Below are positions 52,837 to 61,786 of a DNA stretch of 64,000 nt, in pieces. A model generated the notes under the pieces. That model saw only the letters and a list, made by a program, of their open reading frames with translations, did not search any database and had not been told where the DNA came from. Made by a program: the position numbers and the translations under genes. This stretch comes from Palsa-506 sp963836355 (GTDB lineage Bacteria; Actinomycetota; Actinomycetes; Streptosporangiales; Streptosporangiaceae). The number at the start of each line of letters is the position of its first letter. Position 1 is the stretch's first letter. The stretch covers positions 1,116,001 to 1,180,000 of the forward strand of contig CAWIJO010000002.1 of the NCBI GenBank assembly GCA_963836355.1. Reading direction: 5' to 3'.

Positions 52837-55825
52837 TTACCCGTCCTGGCGGGTTCGCGGGTCGCCGTGGCAGCGCTTGTACTTGCGGCCGGAACCGCAC
52901 GGGCACAGGTCGTTCCGGCCAACTCGGCCGCCGGCCGCGCTGCCCGGTGCTCCGGCCCGGTGCTCCGCCTTCCCGGTCCCATCCTCGCTGGGCGCGCTGT
53001 ATTCCAGCCGCCCGGGGCGCTGCGGCTGGGCGAGTCCGCGGGGAGCGAGTCCGGCCGGGATCGGCTGGGCGCCCGGGGCGCCCGGCACCTCCGGCTCGCC
53101 GGGTGCGCCCGGCCCGGCCCGGCGAGCGGCAGCCCGGCCCGGCCGCGACCGGCCGGGCTGGGACCGGCCGGGCTGGGACCGGCCGGGCTGGGACCGGCCG
53201 GGCTGGACGTCGCCGGCTGCCTGGCTGCCCGGAGCGATCCCGGCCCGGCCGTTTCCCGGCCCGGCGGCGAGCGGCTGGACGTCTGGCGCGGCCTCCTCGA
53301 CGATCGGGCCTTCCTGCATCTGCACCTGGAGGTTGAACAGGCTGCCGACCGACTCCTCCTTGATGCCCGCCATCATCTCGCCGAACATATCGAAGCCCTC
53401 CCGCTGGTACTCGACCAGCGGGTCACGCTGCGCCCACGCGCGCAGCCCGATGCCGTCACGCAGGTAGTCCATCTCGTACAGGTGCTCACGCCATTTGCGG
53501 TCTAGCACCGACAGCACCACGCGCCGCTCCAGCTCCCGCATCACCTCGGGTGTCAGTTCCTCTTCGCGGCGGTCGTACGCGCCCTGCGCGTCTTGCCTGA
53601 TGACCTCGGAAAGGAACTCCGTCGACAGTCCGGCACGCTCGCCGCCGGCCTCCTCGATTACCCCGTCGATCGAGATTCCGCCGGGGTAGAGCTGCTGGAA
53701 CGCGCGCCAGAGCTGGCCAAGGTCCCACTCCTCCGGGAAGCCCTCGGCGGTGGCCGCGGTGACATAGCCGTTGACTACCTCGTCGATCATGCCGCGGATC
53801 TGCTCGTGCATGTCGGCGCCCTCAAGCACCTTCCGCCGCTCCTCGTAGATGACCTGGCGCTGGCGGTTCATGACGTCGTCGTACTTGAGCAGATCCTTGC
53901 GGATTTCGAAGTTCTGCTGCTCTACCTGGGTCTGGGCGGATCTGATCGAGCGGCTGACCGCCTTCGACTCGATCGGCACGTCCGGCGGCGTCTTCAGCCA
54001 CTCCATGAAGTGCGCGACCTTGTCCGCGTTGAACATCCGCATCAGGTCGTCTTCCAGCGACAGGTAGAACCGCGACTCGCCCGGGTCGCCCTGCCGGCCG
54101 GATCGGCCGCGGAGCTGGTTGTCGATCCGGCGGGACTCGTGCCGCTCGGTGCCGAGCACGTACAGGCCGCCGGTCCCGACGACCTCCTCGTGCTCCTCGG
54201 CCACCGCCCGCCTGGCCTTTTCCACCGCCTCCGGCCAGGCCGCCTCGAAGTCCTCTGGCGTCTCAACCGGGGAGAGCCCGCGATGGTGTAGCTCCAGGTC
54301 CGCGACGAAGTCGGGGTTGCCGCCGAGCATGATGTCCGTGCCGCGGCCGGCCATGTTCGTGGCGACGGTAACGGCGCCCTTGCGCCCGGCCTGAGCGATG
54401 ATCGCCGCTTCGCGCTCGTGGTACTTCGCGTTCAGCACCTCATGCGGTACGCCCTGGCGCTTGAGCATCTTGGAAACGATCTCGGACTTCTCCACGCTGG
54501 TCGTGCCGACAAGCACCGGCTGGCCGGCCCGGTGCCGCTGCACGATGTCGTCCACGCAGGCCTGGAACTTGGCCTGCACGGTCTGGTAGACCAGAATCCG
54601 GCTGGTCGGCCCGGATCATCGGCTTATTGGTGGGGATTGGGACCACGCCGAGCTTGTAGGTCTGGTGGAACTCGTTCGCCTCGGTGATCGCCGTGCCGGT
54701 CATGCCGGCCAGCTTGTCGTAAAGGCGGAAGTAGTTCTGCAGGGTGATCGTCGCGAGCGTCTGGTTCTCGTCCTTGATCTGCACGCCTTCCTTGGCCTCG
54801 ATGGCCTGGTGCATCCCCTCGCTGTAGCGGCGCCCGTGCAGCATCCGGCCGGTGAACTCGTCCACGATCAGGACCTCGCCGTTGATCACGACGTAGTCCT
54901 TGTCCTTCTTGTACAGTTCCTTGGCCTTGAGCGCGTTGTTGAGGAAGCTGACTAGCGGCGTGTTCACCGACTCGTACAGGTTCTCGATGCCGAGCCAGTC
55001 CTCGACCTTCTCGACTCCGGACTCCAGGATGCCGACCGTCTTCTTCTTCTCGTCGACCTCGTAGTCGCCCGCGCCGTCCTCGCCTCGCCGGAGCCGCGGC
55101 GCGATCTTGGCGAACTCCAGGTACCAGCGGCTGTTCTGATCGGCCGGCCCGCTGATGATCAGCGGCGTGCGGGCCTCGTCGATCAGAATCGAGTCGACCT
55201 CGTCGACGATCGCGTAAGAATGGCCGCGCTGGACCCGCTCCTCCAGGCCCCAGGCCATGTTGTCCCTGAGGTAGTCGAAGCCGAACTCGTTGTTGGTCCC
55301 GTAAGTGATGTCGCAGTCATACTGCTTGCGGCGCTCGTCCGGCTCCATCTGAGCCAGGATGCAGCCGACTTCCAGGCCGAGGAAATGGTGCACCCGCCCC
55401 ATCCACTCGGAGTCACGCTTGGCCAGGTAGTCATTGACGGTAATGATGTGCACGCCCTGGCCGGCCAGGGCGTTCAGGTAAGCGGGCAGCACCCCGGTCA
55501 GCGTCTTGCCCTCGCCGGTCTTCATCTCGGCGATATTGCCCATGTGCAGGGCGGCGCCGCCCATCAGCTGCGCATCGAAATGCCGCTGACCAAGCGTCCG
55601 CCTAGCCGCCTCCCGGACGGCCGCGAAAGCCTCCGGGAGCAGGTCGTCCAGCGACTCGCCGTCCGCATGGCGCTGCCTGAACTCCACGGTCATGGCCCGC
55701 AGCTCGGCATCGCTCAGGGCAGCGAAATCCTCTTCGATCGAGTTGACCTGATGGGCAATCCGCTTAAGCCTGCGCAGGATCTTGCCCTCGCCAGCGCGGA
55801 GGACACTATCTATGATGACTGGCAC
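52837..55825 (-). CDS. secA: Preprotein translocase ATPase SecA, one-base insertion
   Basis: Motor of Sec secretion, about 995 aa when repaired. Start GTG 55825 (MPVIIDSVLRAGEGKILRRL; GAGGAG about 10 bases upstream). Motifs: AEMKTGEGKTL (Walker A), VDEVDSILIDEARTPLI (Walker B), YITYGTNNEFGFDYLRDNM-like segment, GTTSVEKSEIVSKMLK, TNMAGRGTDI, LRGRSGRQGDPGES, and the C-terminal zinc motif CPCGSGRKYKRCH. The frame breaks near 54594-54597, where the minus strand reads GATTCTGGTC in place of GATCTGGTC (RADQPD to LVYQT). Removing one base makes the length exactly 996 codons. A QPGRS repeat tract lies at 53149-53213. Confidence 0.93.
53149..53213. repeat. 15-bp repeats in the secA 3' region
   Basis: Four to five copies of GGCTGGGACCGGCCG coding repeated QPGRS in the flexible SecA C-terminal linker before the zinc domain. 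Confidence 0.75.
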
Positions 55826-56087
55826 TTGCGTCGCGCTCCTCGCGGATCGGCTAGCTGACTGGACCTGTGCCCGCCTCGCCGTAACGGGCCGATTCCCGGC
55901 CGGGCAGCGGGCGGCATGGTGGCGGGCCGGTGCCGCCTTGTTCTTTAGCCATGGTAGGCGAGCGACGGGATGATGCCGAGCCTGCGCGACAAGGACCATA
56001 CTGCAGGGGCCGGGTGCCGGCTGCCCGCAGGCCCTAACCACAATAATGAGGGTACGGTGGCGACGCATGATGAAAGGAGCGGCGCGG

Positions 56088-56393
56088 ATGGCGGATCAGC
56101 TGAGACCAGGCACCGTGGGCGAGGCCGCGGCGGACCCGGCGGTCACCGGCGGCAGTCCGGACGACCCGCGCTTGCTCACCCACCAGGTAAGCGGAGTGTT
56201 CACGCCACTTCCGGCGTTCCACGGCCGGGCGGTCTCCTGGGCAGCGGTCGTCGCCATCACGGTCGCCTTCATCGTCGGCGGCCTCGCGCTCGTCTTCGGC
56301 CCGACCTGGTGGCTGTTCTGGGCCAGCGCGGCGCTGGCTGCCGTCGGCAGCCTGATCGCGCTGGCGACCAACATCTTCGAGGACTGGTACTAG
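56088..56393 (+). CDS. HGxxPAAW-type small two-helix membrane protein
   Basis: 101-aa protein: a short soluble start, then FHGRAVSWAAVVAITVAFIVGG and LVFGPTWWLFWASAALAAVGSLIALA, two membrane helices. The HG(x)nW motif before helix 1 and GPTWWLFW between helices match the small actinobacterial HGxxPAAW family. AAAGGAG lies 9 bases before ATG 56088. Divergent from secA. Function unknown. Confidence 0.7.
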   Translation: MADQLRPGTVGEAAADPAVTGGSPDDPRLLTHQVSGVFTPLPAFHGRAVSWAAVVAITVAFIVGGLALVFGPTWWLFWASAALAAVGSLIALATNIFEDWY

Positions 56394-56442
56394 GCCAGTC
56401 CGCCGGCACCAGGCCGAGGCAGGCCCGCGATCCGGCCATCCG

Positions 56443-57744
56443 GTGGCGGTCAGCCTGAATGTCAGAGGCGGTAGTTACGCTTCGCTGGTGGCCAGCCCTT
56501 CCTTCCCGGCGCCCGTGCTCACGCTGACCCCGGCCGATGCGCGCCTGATAACGCTGCGCGCGCAGGGACTCATCGGCACCGAGGGACGGCGCGGCGGAGT
56601 GCCGGGCATGCTCCGCCGGATCGGCGCCGTTCAGCTTGACACGATCAGCGTGCTCGCCCGCTCGCATGAGCTGGTCGCCTACGCCAGGCTCGGCGCCATT
56701 CCGCGCAGCCGCATCGAGCGCGCCTACTGGAATACCGGCCAGCCCGGCGCATTCGAGTACTGGTCGCATGCGGCCTGCGTGCTGCCGATCGAGGAATGGC
56801 CCTACTACGCGTTCCGGCGCCGGGCACTGCGGGCCCGCGGCGTGCGCTGGCACCAGAGCCGCGGGCGCGCCTGCGCCGACGTGCTGGCCAGGCTGAAGAC
56901 GGAAGGCCCGCTCACCGCGACGCAGCTTGGCGGTGCCAAGAATGGCGGCGCCTGGTGGGACTGGTCCGAGACGAAGATCGCCGTTGAGTGGCTGCTGGAC
57001 ACCGGAGAGGTGATCTGCGCGCGGCGGACGGGGTGGCGGCGCGTGTACGACCTGCCGGAACGCGTGCTGCCTAACGGCCTGCTCGGCGCCGAGCCGTCAG
57101 ACGACGAGTGCGTGATCCACCTGGCCGGGGTGGCCGCCCGCGCGCTGGGCGTGGTCACCCGGGCCGACATGATCGACTACCAGCGGCTGCGCCAGTTCAG
57201 CCGCGGCTCGGTCAGCCCCAGCCCGCTCAAGGACGCCACCGCGGCGAGCGACGCCGCGCTAGCGGCCGGGCTCACGCCGGTAGTGATCGACGGTGGCGGG
57301 ACTGCGGTGCCCGGCTGGGCCGATCCGGCCGCGCTGACGGCGGCAGCAGCAGCAGGGCGGCCCGGTGCCAGCCGCGGCCGGCACCGGGTGACGCTGCTGT
57401 CGCCGTTCGATTCCCTCATCTGGGACCGGAAGCGCACGCTGCGGATGTTCGGCTTCGAGCACAGCCTCGAGGCCTACGTGCCCAGGCCGAAGCGCGTGCA
57501 CGGGTACTTCGCCATGCCGCTGCTTGCCCGCGGCCAGCTGGTCGGCCGGGTAGATCCGGCCCGCAGCGGGCAGACCCTGGTCGCCCGGCAGCTCTCCCTG
57601 GATACGTCGCATGCCGCCGAGCCGATGGCCCGGGCGCTGGTCGAGGCTGCCTCGTGGGTCGGCTGCGACAGCGTCAAGCTCGGCCACGTGCAGCCGCCGG
57701 GATTCCAGGCGCGGCTGCAGGCAGCACTGTCCGCCGTCACCTGA
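56443..57744 (+). CDS. YcaQ/AlkX-like winged-helix protein
   Basis: 433-aa protein of the HTH_42 (PF06224) family, which includes E. coli YcaQ, a DNA glycosylase acting on cross-links and alkylated bases. Seen: GAVQLDTISVLARSHELVAYARLG, FEYWSHAACVLPIEEWP, a central WWDWSETKIAVEWLLDTGEV, and SPFDSLIWDRKRTLRMFGFEHSLEAYVP with RVHGYFAMPLL. The start is uncertain: GTG 56443 opens the frame, GTG 56488 gives a more family-like N-terminus. Gene end is followed by 24-bp repeats. Confidence 0.75.
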   Translation: MAVSLNVRGGSYASLVASPSFPAPVLTLTPADARLITLRAQGLIGTEGRRGGVPGMLRRIGAVQLDTISVLARSHELVAYARLGAIPRSRIERAYWNTGQPGAFEYWSHAACVLPIEEWPYYAFRRRALRARGVRWHQSRGRACADVLARLKTEGPLTATQLGGAKNGGAWWDWSETKIAVEWLLDTGEVICARRTGWRRVYDLPERVLPNGLLGAEPSDDECVIHLAGVAARALGVVTRADMIDYQRLRQFSRGSVSPSPLKDATAASDAALAAGLTPVVIDGGGTAVPGWADPAALTAAAAAGRPGASRGRHRVTLLSPFDSLIWDRKRTLRMFGFEHSLEAYVPRPKRVHGYFAMPLLARGQLVGRVDPARSGQTLVARQLSLDTSHAAEPMARALVEAASWVGCDSVKLGHVQPPGFQARLQAALSAVT

Positions 57745-57838
57745 CGCATTTTCCGCCGCCACCAGGCGCACTGTCCGCAGAGCCACCAGGCGCACTGTCC
57801 GCAGAGCCACCCGGCGCACTGTCCGCCGCCGCCTGACG
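57718..57838. repeat. 24-bp tandem repeats running out of the YcaQ-like gene end
   Basis: Near-identical copies of GCGCACTGTCCGCAGAGCCA(CCAG) start at 57766, 57790 and 57814, with two degenerate copies before them. The earliest covers the gene's last codons and stop, so the array seems to derive from the coding end. Confidence 0.75.
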
Positions 57839-57881
57839 CGGCCAGGTCCGCGGCGCGGGCGGCAGCCGGTGCGGCGCTGGC

Positions 57882-58601
57882 TCAGCTGAACTCGATCAGC
57901 TTTTCCCTGACGGCCACCATTACCGCTTCCATCCTCGAATGGATCTGCAGCTTCTCCAGGATGTTGCGCACGTGGTTCTTGACCGTGTTCTCGGAGATGA
58001 AAAGCTCCTTGGCGATGTCCCTGTTGTTCATCCCCCTGGCCACGAGCTTGAGAACCTGCATCTCCCGGTCCGTCAGCCGCGGCGCCGGCACCTGCTGGAC
58101 ACGCTCCTGGCCGTCGCGCTTGGCGAGCGTGGCGAACTCCGTGAGCAGCTTCCCGGCCATCGACGGGTTGATCAGCGACTGGCCGCCGTGCACGGCCCGC
58201 ACCGTCTCGGCGACCTCATCCAGCGGCAGGTCCTTGAGCAGGTAGCCGCTCGCGCCCGCCCTGATCGCCTCGAAGAGATCCTCCTCCTCGTCGCTGATCG
58301 TCAGCATGACGATCTTCGCGCTCGGTGCGACCTCCTTCATCGCCCGGCAGGCCTGGATGCCGCTGCTGCGCGGCATCCGGATATCCATCAGGACGACATC
58401 AGGCAGGGACTCGCCGGCCTTCTCGACGGCCTCGGACCCGTCGCTGGCCTGGCCGACGACCTCGATGTCCGCCTCCTCGTCCAGGACCATCTCAAGGCCG
58501 CGGCGGAACAGCGCATGATCGTCGACGATCATCGTGCGAATCGGCTCGGGATGATCCAGGCTCCGTGGCTGCTCAGTGGCAGCCTCGCTGCTTCCGCCCA
58601 T
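57882..58601 (-). CDS. NarL/FixJ-family response regulator
   Basis: 239-aa regulator. The receiver domain has acidic pair DD in TMIVDDHALFRRGLEMVL, phospho-acceptor Asp in DVVLMDIRMP, Thr in MLTISDEEED and Lys in LLKDLPLDE. The LuxR HTH is LTDREMQVLKLVARGMNNRDIAKELFISENTVKNHV. I prefer ATG 58601 (AGGAGG five bases upstream) over 58616. No sensor kinase is adjacent. It sits between hpf and the YcaQ-like gene, same strand as hpf. Confidence 0.9.
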   Translation of the reverse strand: MGGSSEAATEQPRSLDHPEPIRTMIVDDHALFRRGLEMVLDEEADIEVVGQASDGSEAVEKAGESLPDVVLMDIRMPRSSGIQACRAMKEVAPSAKIVMLTISDEEEDLFEAIRAGASGYLLKDLPLDEVAETVRAVHGGQSLINPSMAGKLLTEFATLAKRDGQERVQQVPAPRLTDREMQVLKLVARGMNNRDIAKELFISENTVKNHVRNILEKLQIHSRMEAVMVAVREKLIEFS

Positions 58602-58783
58602 GACGCCTCCTCCCATGACTCGCCTGCTGCCCGCTGGACCGTTCTATCAGGCGGCCTGGCGCTAGCCTGCGGTGCGGGGTGACCAAACTCTTGCCGACCT
58701 GGGCGCCGGGCGCAACCGCAGGCAAGCCGACGGCGGCGGCCACGTCCCGCAGGACCAGCCGCCGGCCGGGCCTGGCGGCCGGG

Positions 58784-59563
58784 CTAGCCGGCCTCCTGGT
58801 CAGCCGCCTCGATCCCGGCTGGCCAGCCGGCCGGGCGCGGCTCGGGCGGCTCGGCCGCCTGCCCGGCCTTGCCGTTGCGCCGGGCGGCCCGGCCATCCTG
58901 ATTCTCCACCAGGCGCAGCACACCGTACTGGTAGCCACGCCGCCGGTAAACGACGCTCGGCTCGCCGCAGCCGGAGTCCCGGAACAAGAAGAAGTCGTGG
59001 CCCACCAGCTCCATCTCGAACAACGCCTGATCAATGCTCATCGGCGCCGCGCCGTGAAATTTCTCCCGCACCACCAGCGGGCCCTCGCCATCCATCTCGA
59101 TCGCGATCAGGTCGTCATCGCCGGCGTCAGCTGCCGGGTCCGGCTGCGCGCCCTGCTGGCTAGCCGACCGGGCGGGGGGCGCTGCCCGCAGGTCGTCGGG
59201 CTCGGCCGGCCCGCCTGGCTCAGCCACGTCGGCGGCACGCGGCGCCGGATGCCCGCCATGGCGGCCCTTGCGCCGGTCGCCGGCCCGGCGCAGCCGTGAC
59301 TCCAGCTTCGCGAAGGCCATGTCGAGCGCCGTGAAGCGATCCTCGGCGGCGGCCTCGGCACGGATCGCCGGCCCGCGCGAGGAGATCGTGAGCTCGACCC
59401 GTTCCCGACGGCCGGACTGGCGCGGGTTCCGCTCCTTGGATACCTCCACGTCGACCCGGATCGCCCTGCTGTCCAGCCTCGCTATCTTGCTCAGCTTGGC
59501 TGTCGCGTGCCTGCGGAACCGTTCCAGCACGTCCGTGTGCCGGCCTTTGAAGATGATGTCCAC
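58784..59563 (-). CDS. hpf: Long-form ribosome hibernation promoting factor
   Basis: 259-aa ribosome-binding protein that dimerises 70S ribosomes in stationary phase. The N-terminal S30AE domain (MDIIFKGRHTDVLERFRRHATAKLSKI, about 1-100) is followed by a variable linker and the C-terminal dimerisation domain (VVREKFHGAAPMSIDQALFEMELVGHDFFLFRD). GTG 59563 start. A basic/acidic extension of about 35 residues follows the usual end. Part of the mtr-lpqB-hpf-secA neighbourhood, but separated from lpqB by about 400 non-coding bases. Confidence 0.92.
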   Translation of the reverse strand: MDIIFKGRHTDVLERFRRHATAKLSKIARLDSRAIRVDVEVSKERNPRQSGRRERVELTISSRGPAIRAEAAAEDRFTALDMAFAKLESRLRRAGDRRKGRHGGHPAPRAADVAEPGGPAEPDDLRAAPPARSASQQGAQPDPAADAGDDDLIAIEMDGEGPLVVREKFHGAAPMSIDQALFEMELVGHDFFLFRDSGCGEPSVVYRRRGYQYGVLRLVENQDGRAARRNGKAGQAAEPPEPRPAGWPAGIEAADQEAG

Positions 59564-59965
59564 TGAGGGAACCCCCTTCTGCCCGGTCTCAGAGAGAACG
59601 GCACCCGCCCGGCCGACCTGGTCTTCGACCCCACATTCGCCTGCTGAGGGGTTCGCGGCGGCTCCGCCACTACTGCCCTTCTCCCGGCCCGGGGGATATC
59701 GGATCCCCCGGCGAGGCAGGACTTACTCCTAAGCCGCACCGTGATCGGTCGACGAGAAGTCGCCTTACGTGGGCCGTTTCGCCTGCGGCTGGCATCGGCT
59801 TGCCGGGGCGGGCAGCCCGGAGACCGGGAGCCCTGCCCGACGCAACCACGGACCCGGGCGGGTGCCATGACACGAACGCTAGCCGTATACCGGCCGAATG
59901 TCAGGAGGCAATGCCACAATATGTAACGGAGCGTAAAGGCTTACTGCCTTCCATGGGCTGCGGGG
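59564..59965. other. hpf upstream region without a gene
   Basis: No gene recognised. In many actinomycetes a comF-type phosphoribosyltransferase gene lies between lpqB and hpf; I see no trace of one here. Contains a possible hpf promoter (59876-59904) and a GGGGGATATCGGATCCCCC-like dyad near 59691-59710. Confidence 0.45.
59876..59904 (-). promoter_or_regulatory. Possible hpf promoter
   Basis: Minus strand CTGACA (59899-59904), 17-bp spacer, TAGCGT (59876-59881). It would give a leader of about 300 nt before the hpf GTG. Confidence 0.35.
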
Positions 59966-61786
59966 TCAGCCTGGGTAAGCCGGATACTTGCCGGGCAGCA
60001 GCGGTCCCCAGCCGGCCGGGCTGCCGGTAAAGGTCACCATCCGGCCGCTGCGCAGGCCTGCCACGATCTGGGTGCCCGCCGTGGCGAACGAGACGATGCG
60101 CTGCTCCGGCGCGATCGGGGTTGGCTGGCCGCCGTTCACCGGCACCCGGTCAAGCCTCGCGCTGGCCGTGCCTGGGTCGGCCAAGACGATCAGGTTGTCG
60201 GCGTCATACCAGCTCAGGGCCGTCGGATCGGTGATTCCCGGGCCGATCGGCACCAGCTGCCCGATGGCGGCGGTGCCGCTGCCCCGCGCGACCGCCCCGA
60301 TTTGCACCTGGGACGATCGCCCGCTGCGGACGATCATGGCGACGCGGATTCCGTCGGGCGCGATCCGCAGTGCGGTGATCCGCGCGCCGCCACGCAGCCC
60401 GGTCACGTCGACCGCGATGGGCGGCTTGTCGCCTGCCGGGCGCAGCCAGACGCCCTTGGTGGTGGCAACCCACAGGTCGCCGCGCCGGTCCCAGCTCAGC
60501 GAGGTGCTCCGGCCGCCCGGCCGCCACGATCCGAGTGTGGTCCCGCCGGCCAGCGGGCCGTAATGAACTGTCTTGCCGTCTGGCGAGATGCCTGCGATAA
60601 ATCGTTCACCGGGCGGCGAGACGGCGATTGCGGTCATCGGGACGAGCCCGGTGCCCGCCTGCCCGTGCGCAGCGGCGGGCCGGGCCGCGACCTGCGACGC
60701 TGGCAGCACCTGGACGGATCCCTTGCTGCCGACGAAGTACAGGCCGGTCCGGGCTGGCGGCGTGGGCACCATCGACTGGTAGGCGCTGAGCAACTCGGTG
60801 CCGGCCGGGGAGTCCGGCAGCGGCCGATGCCGGCCGTTGATCTCCAGCCGTACCGACGTGATGGCCGAGCGCCCGTAGGACGGGCTGGTCAGCGTCCAGA
60901 CCAGCTGGGCCGCGACGCCGCGAAGCACCGATGGCGATGCCCTTGCGATGGCGCCGCCGAGGTTTACGATGGCGCCAGAGCCGGCGATGCGGACCTGGCC
61001 GAGCAGCCGGGTGCCCCGCGGGAAGCTCGTCTCCGTGACCCCCTGCAGGTACCCGAATGGCTGCTGCTCCAGGGCCCTGACCAGCCCAGTGGCAAGATCG
61101 GTGGTAGTGGCCGCTAGCGGCACGAACACCGGATCCGGCACGAGCGTTCCGCCGGACGGCGCGAAGAAATACAGGTTCCGTGGCTGATAGACGCGCAGGA
61201 AGTCGGACTTGCTCAGCAGCAGCCGCGGCGGCGGGTTGGCGATCCGCCACTGGCCATCGAATCTCTTGAGGTTGAAGGTGATCACCTGCCTGGCCGAGAC
61301 CGGCGGAATCTGGTACTGGCCGCTGGCGGTCAAGGTCGCCAGTTCCTGGCCGCTGACCTCAACGGTGGCCGTCTGGTTAGCCGACTGGCCGGCCAGCCGC
61401 GGCAGGAATACCGCGGGCTTGAAGGTCGGCTGGGACACCACCGTCACCGCCCAGCCCGGCTTCCAGGTCCTTGCCCGGGGTACCAGGTACTCGCGGGCGA
61501 CGGTGCTGGCGAAACTGGCACTTGCCGCCAGGAAGCCGGACACGATCTGCTTCGGCGTCCAGTGATCGCCCGGCGGCGCCGGGATCAGCTGCGGGAAATC
61601 CTCGCCCTGGGTCAGCTCGTTCGGCGGCTCCCCGATCGGCCGGGGCGGCCCGCTGGATGGCACGGTGGCGCAGCCGGCCGTGACTGCCGCGGACATGCAG
61701 GCAACGGTCATCAGCAGCGACAGCCGCTTTGACGCCTGCCGTGCCGAGGCCCGCAATGCCCTAGTCCACGGCCGCGGCCTAGTCAC
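59966..61786 (-). CDS. lpqB: Lipoprotein LpqB
   Basis: 606-aa lipoprotein that modulates the MtrAB two-component system. N-terminal signal with lipobox VTAGC (Cys near 39), a GerMN/sporulation-like domain (about 200-320, LATGLVRALEQQPFGYL), and a C-terminal beta-propeller of WD-like repeats (AIAVSPPGERFIAGISPDG, STSLSWDRRGDLWVATTKG). Length is normal for LpqB. GTG 61786 overlaps the mtrB stop by eight bases, so they are co-translated. Confidence 0.9.
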   Translation of the reverse strand: MTRPRPWTRALRASARQASKRLSLLMTVACMSAAVTAGCATVPSSGPPRPIGEPPNELTQGEDFPQLIPAPPGDHWTPKQIVSGFLAASASFASTVAREYLVPRARTWKPGWAVTVVSQPTFKPAVFLPRLAGQSANQTATVEVSGQELATLTASGQYQIPPVSARQVITFNLKRFDGQWRIANPPPRLLLSKSDFLRVYQPRNLYFFAPSGGTLVPDPVFVPLAATTTDLATGLVRALEQQPFGYLQGVTETSFPRGTRLLGQVRIAGSGAIVNLGGAIARASPSVLRGVAAQLVWTLTSPSYGRSAITSVRLEINGRHRPLPDSPAGTELLSAYQSMVPTPPARTGLYFVGSKGSVQVLPASQVAARPAAAHGQAGTGLVPMTAIAVSPPGERFIAGISPDGKTVHYGPLAGGTTLGSWRPGGRSTSLSWDRRGDLWVATTKGVWLRPAGDKPPIAVDVTGLRGGARITALRIAPDGIRVAMIVRSGRSSQVQIGAVARGSGTAAIGQLVPIGPGITDPTALSWYDADNLIVLADPGTASARLDRVPVNGGQPTPIAPEQRIVSFATAGTQIVAGLRSGRMVTFTGSPAGWGPLLPGKYPAYPG

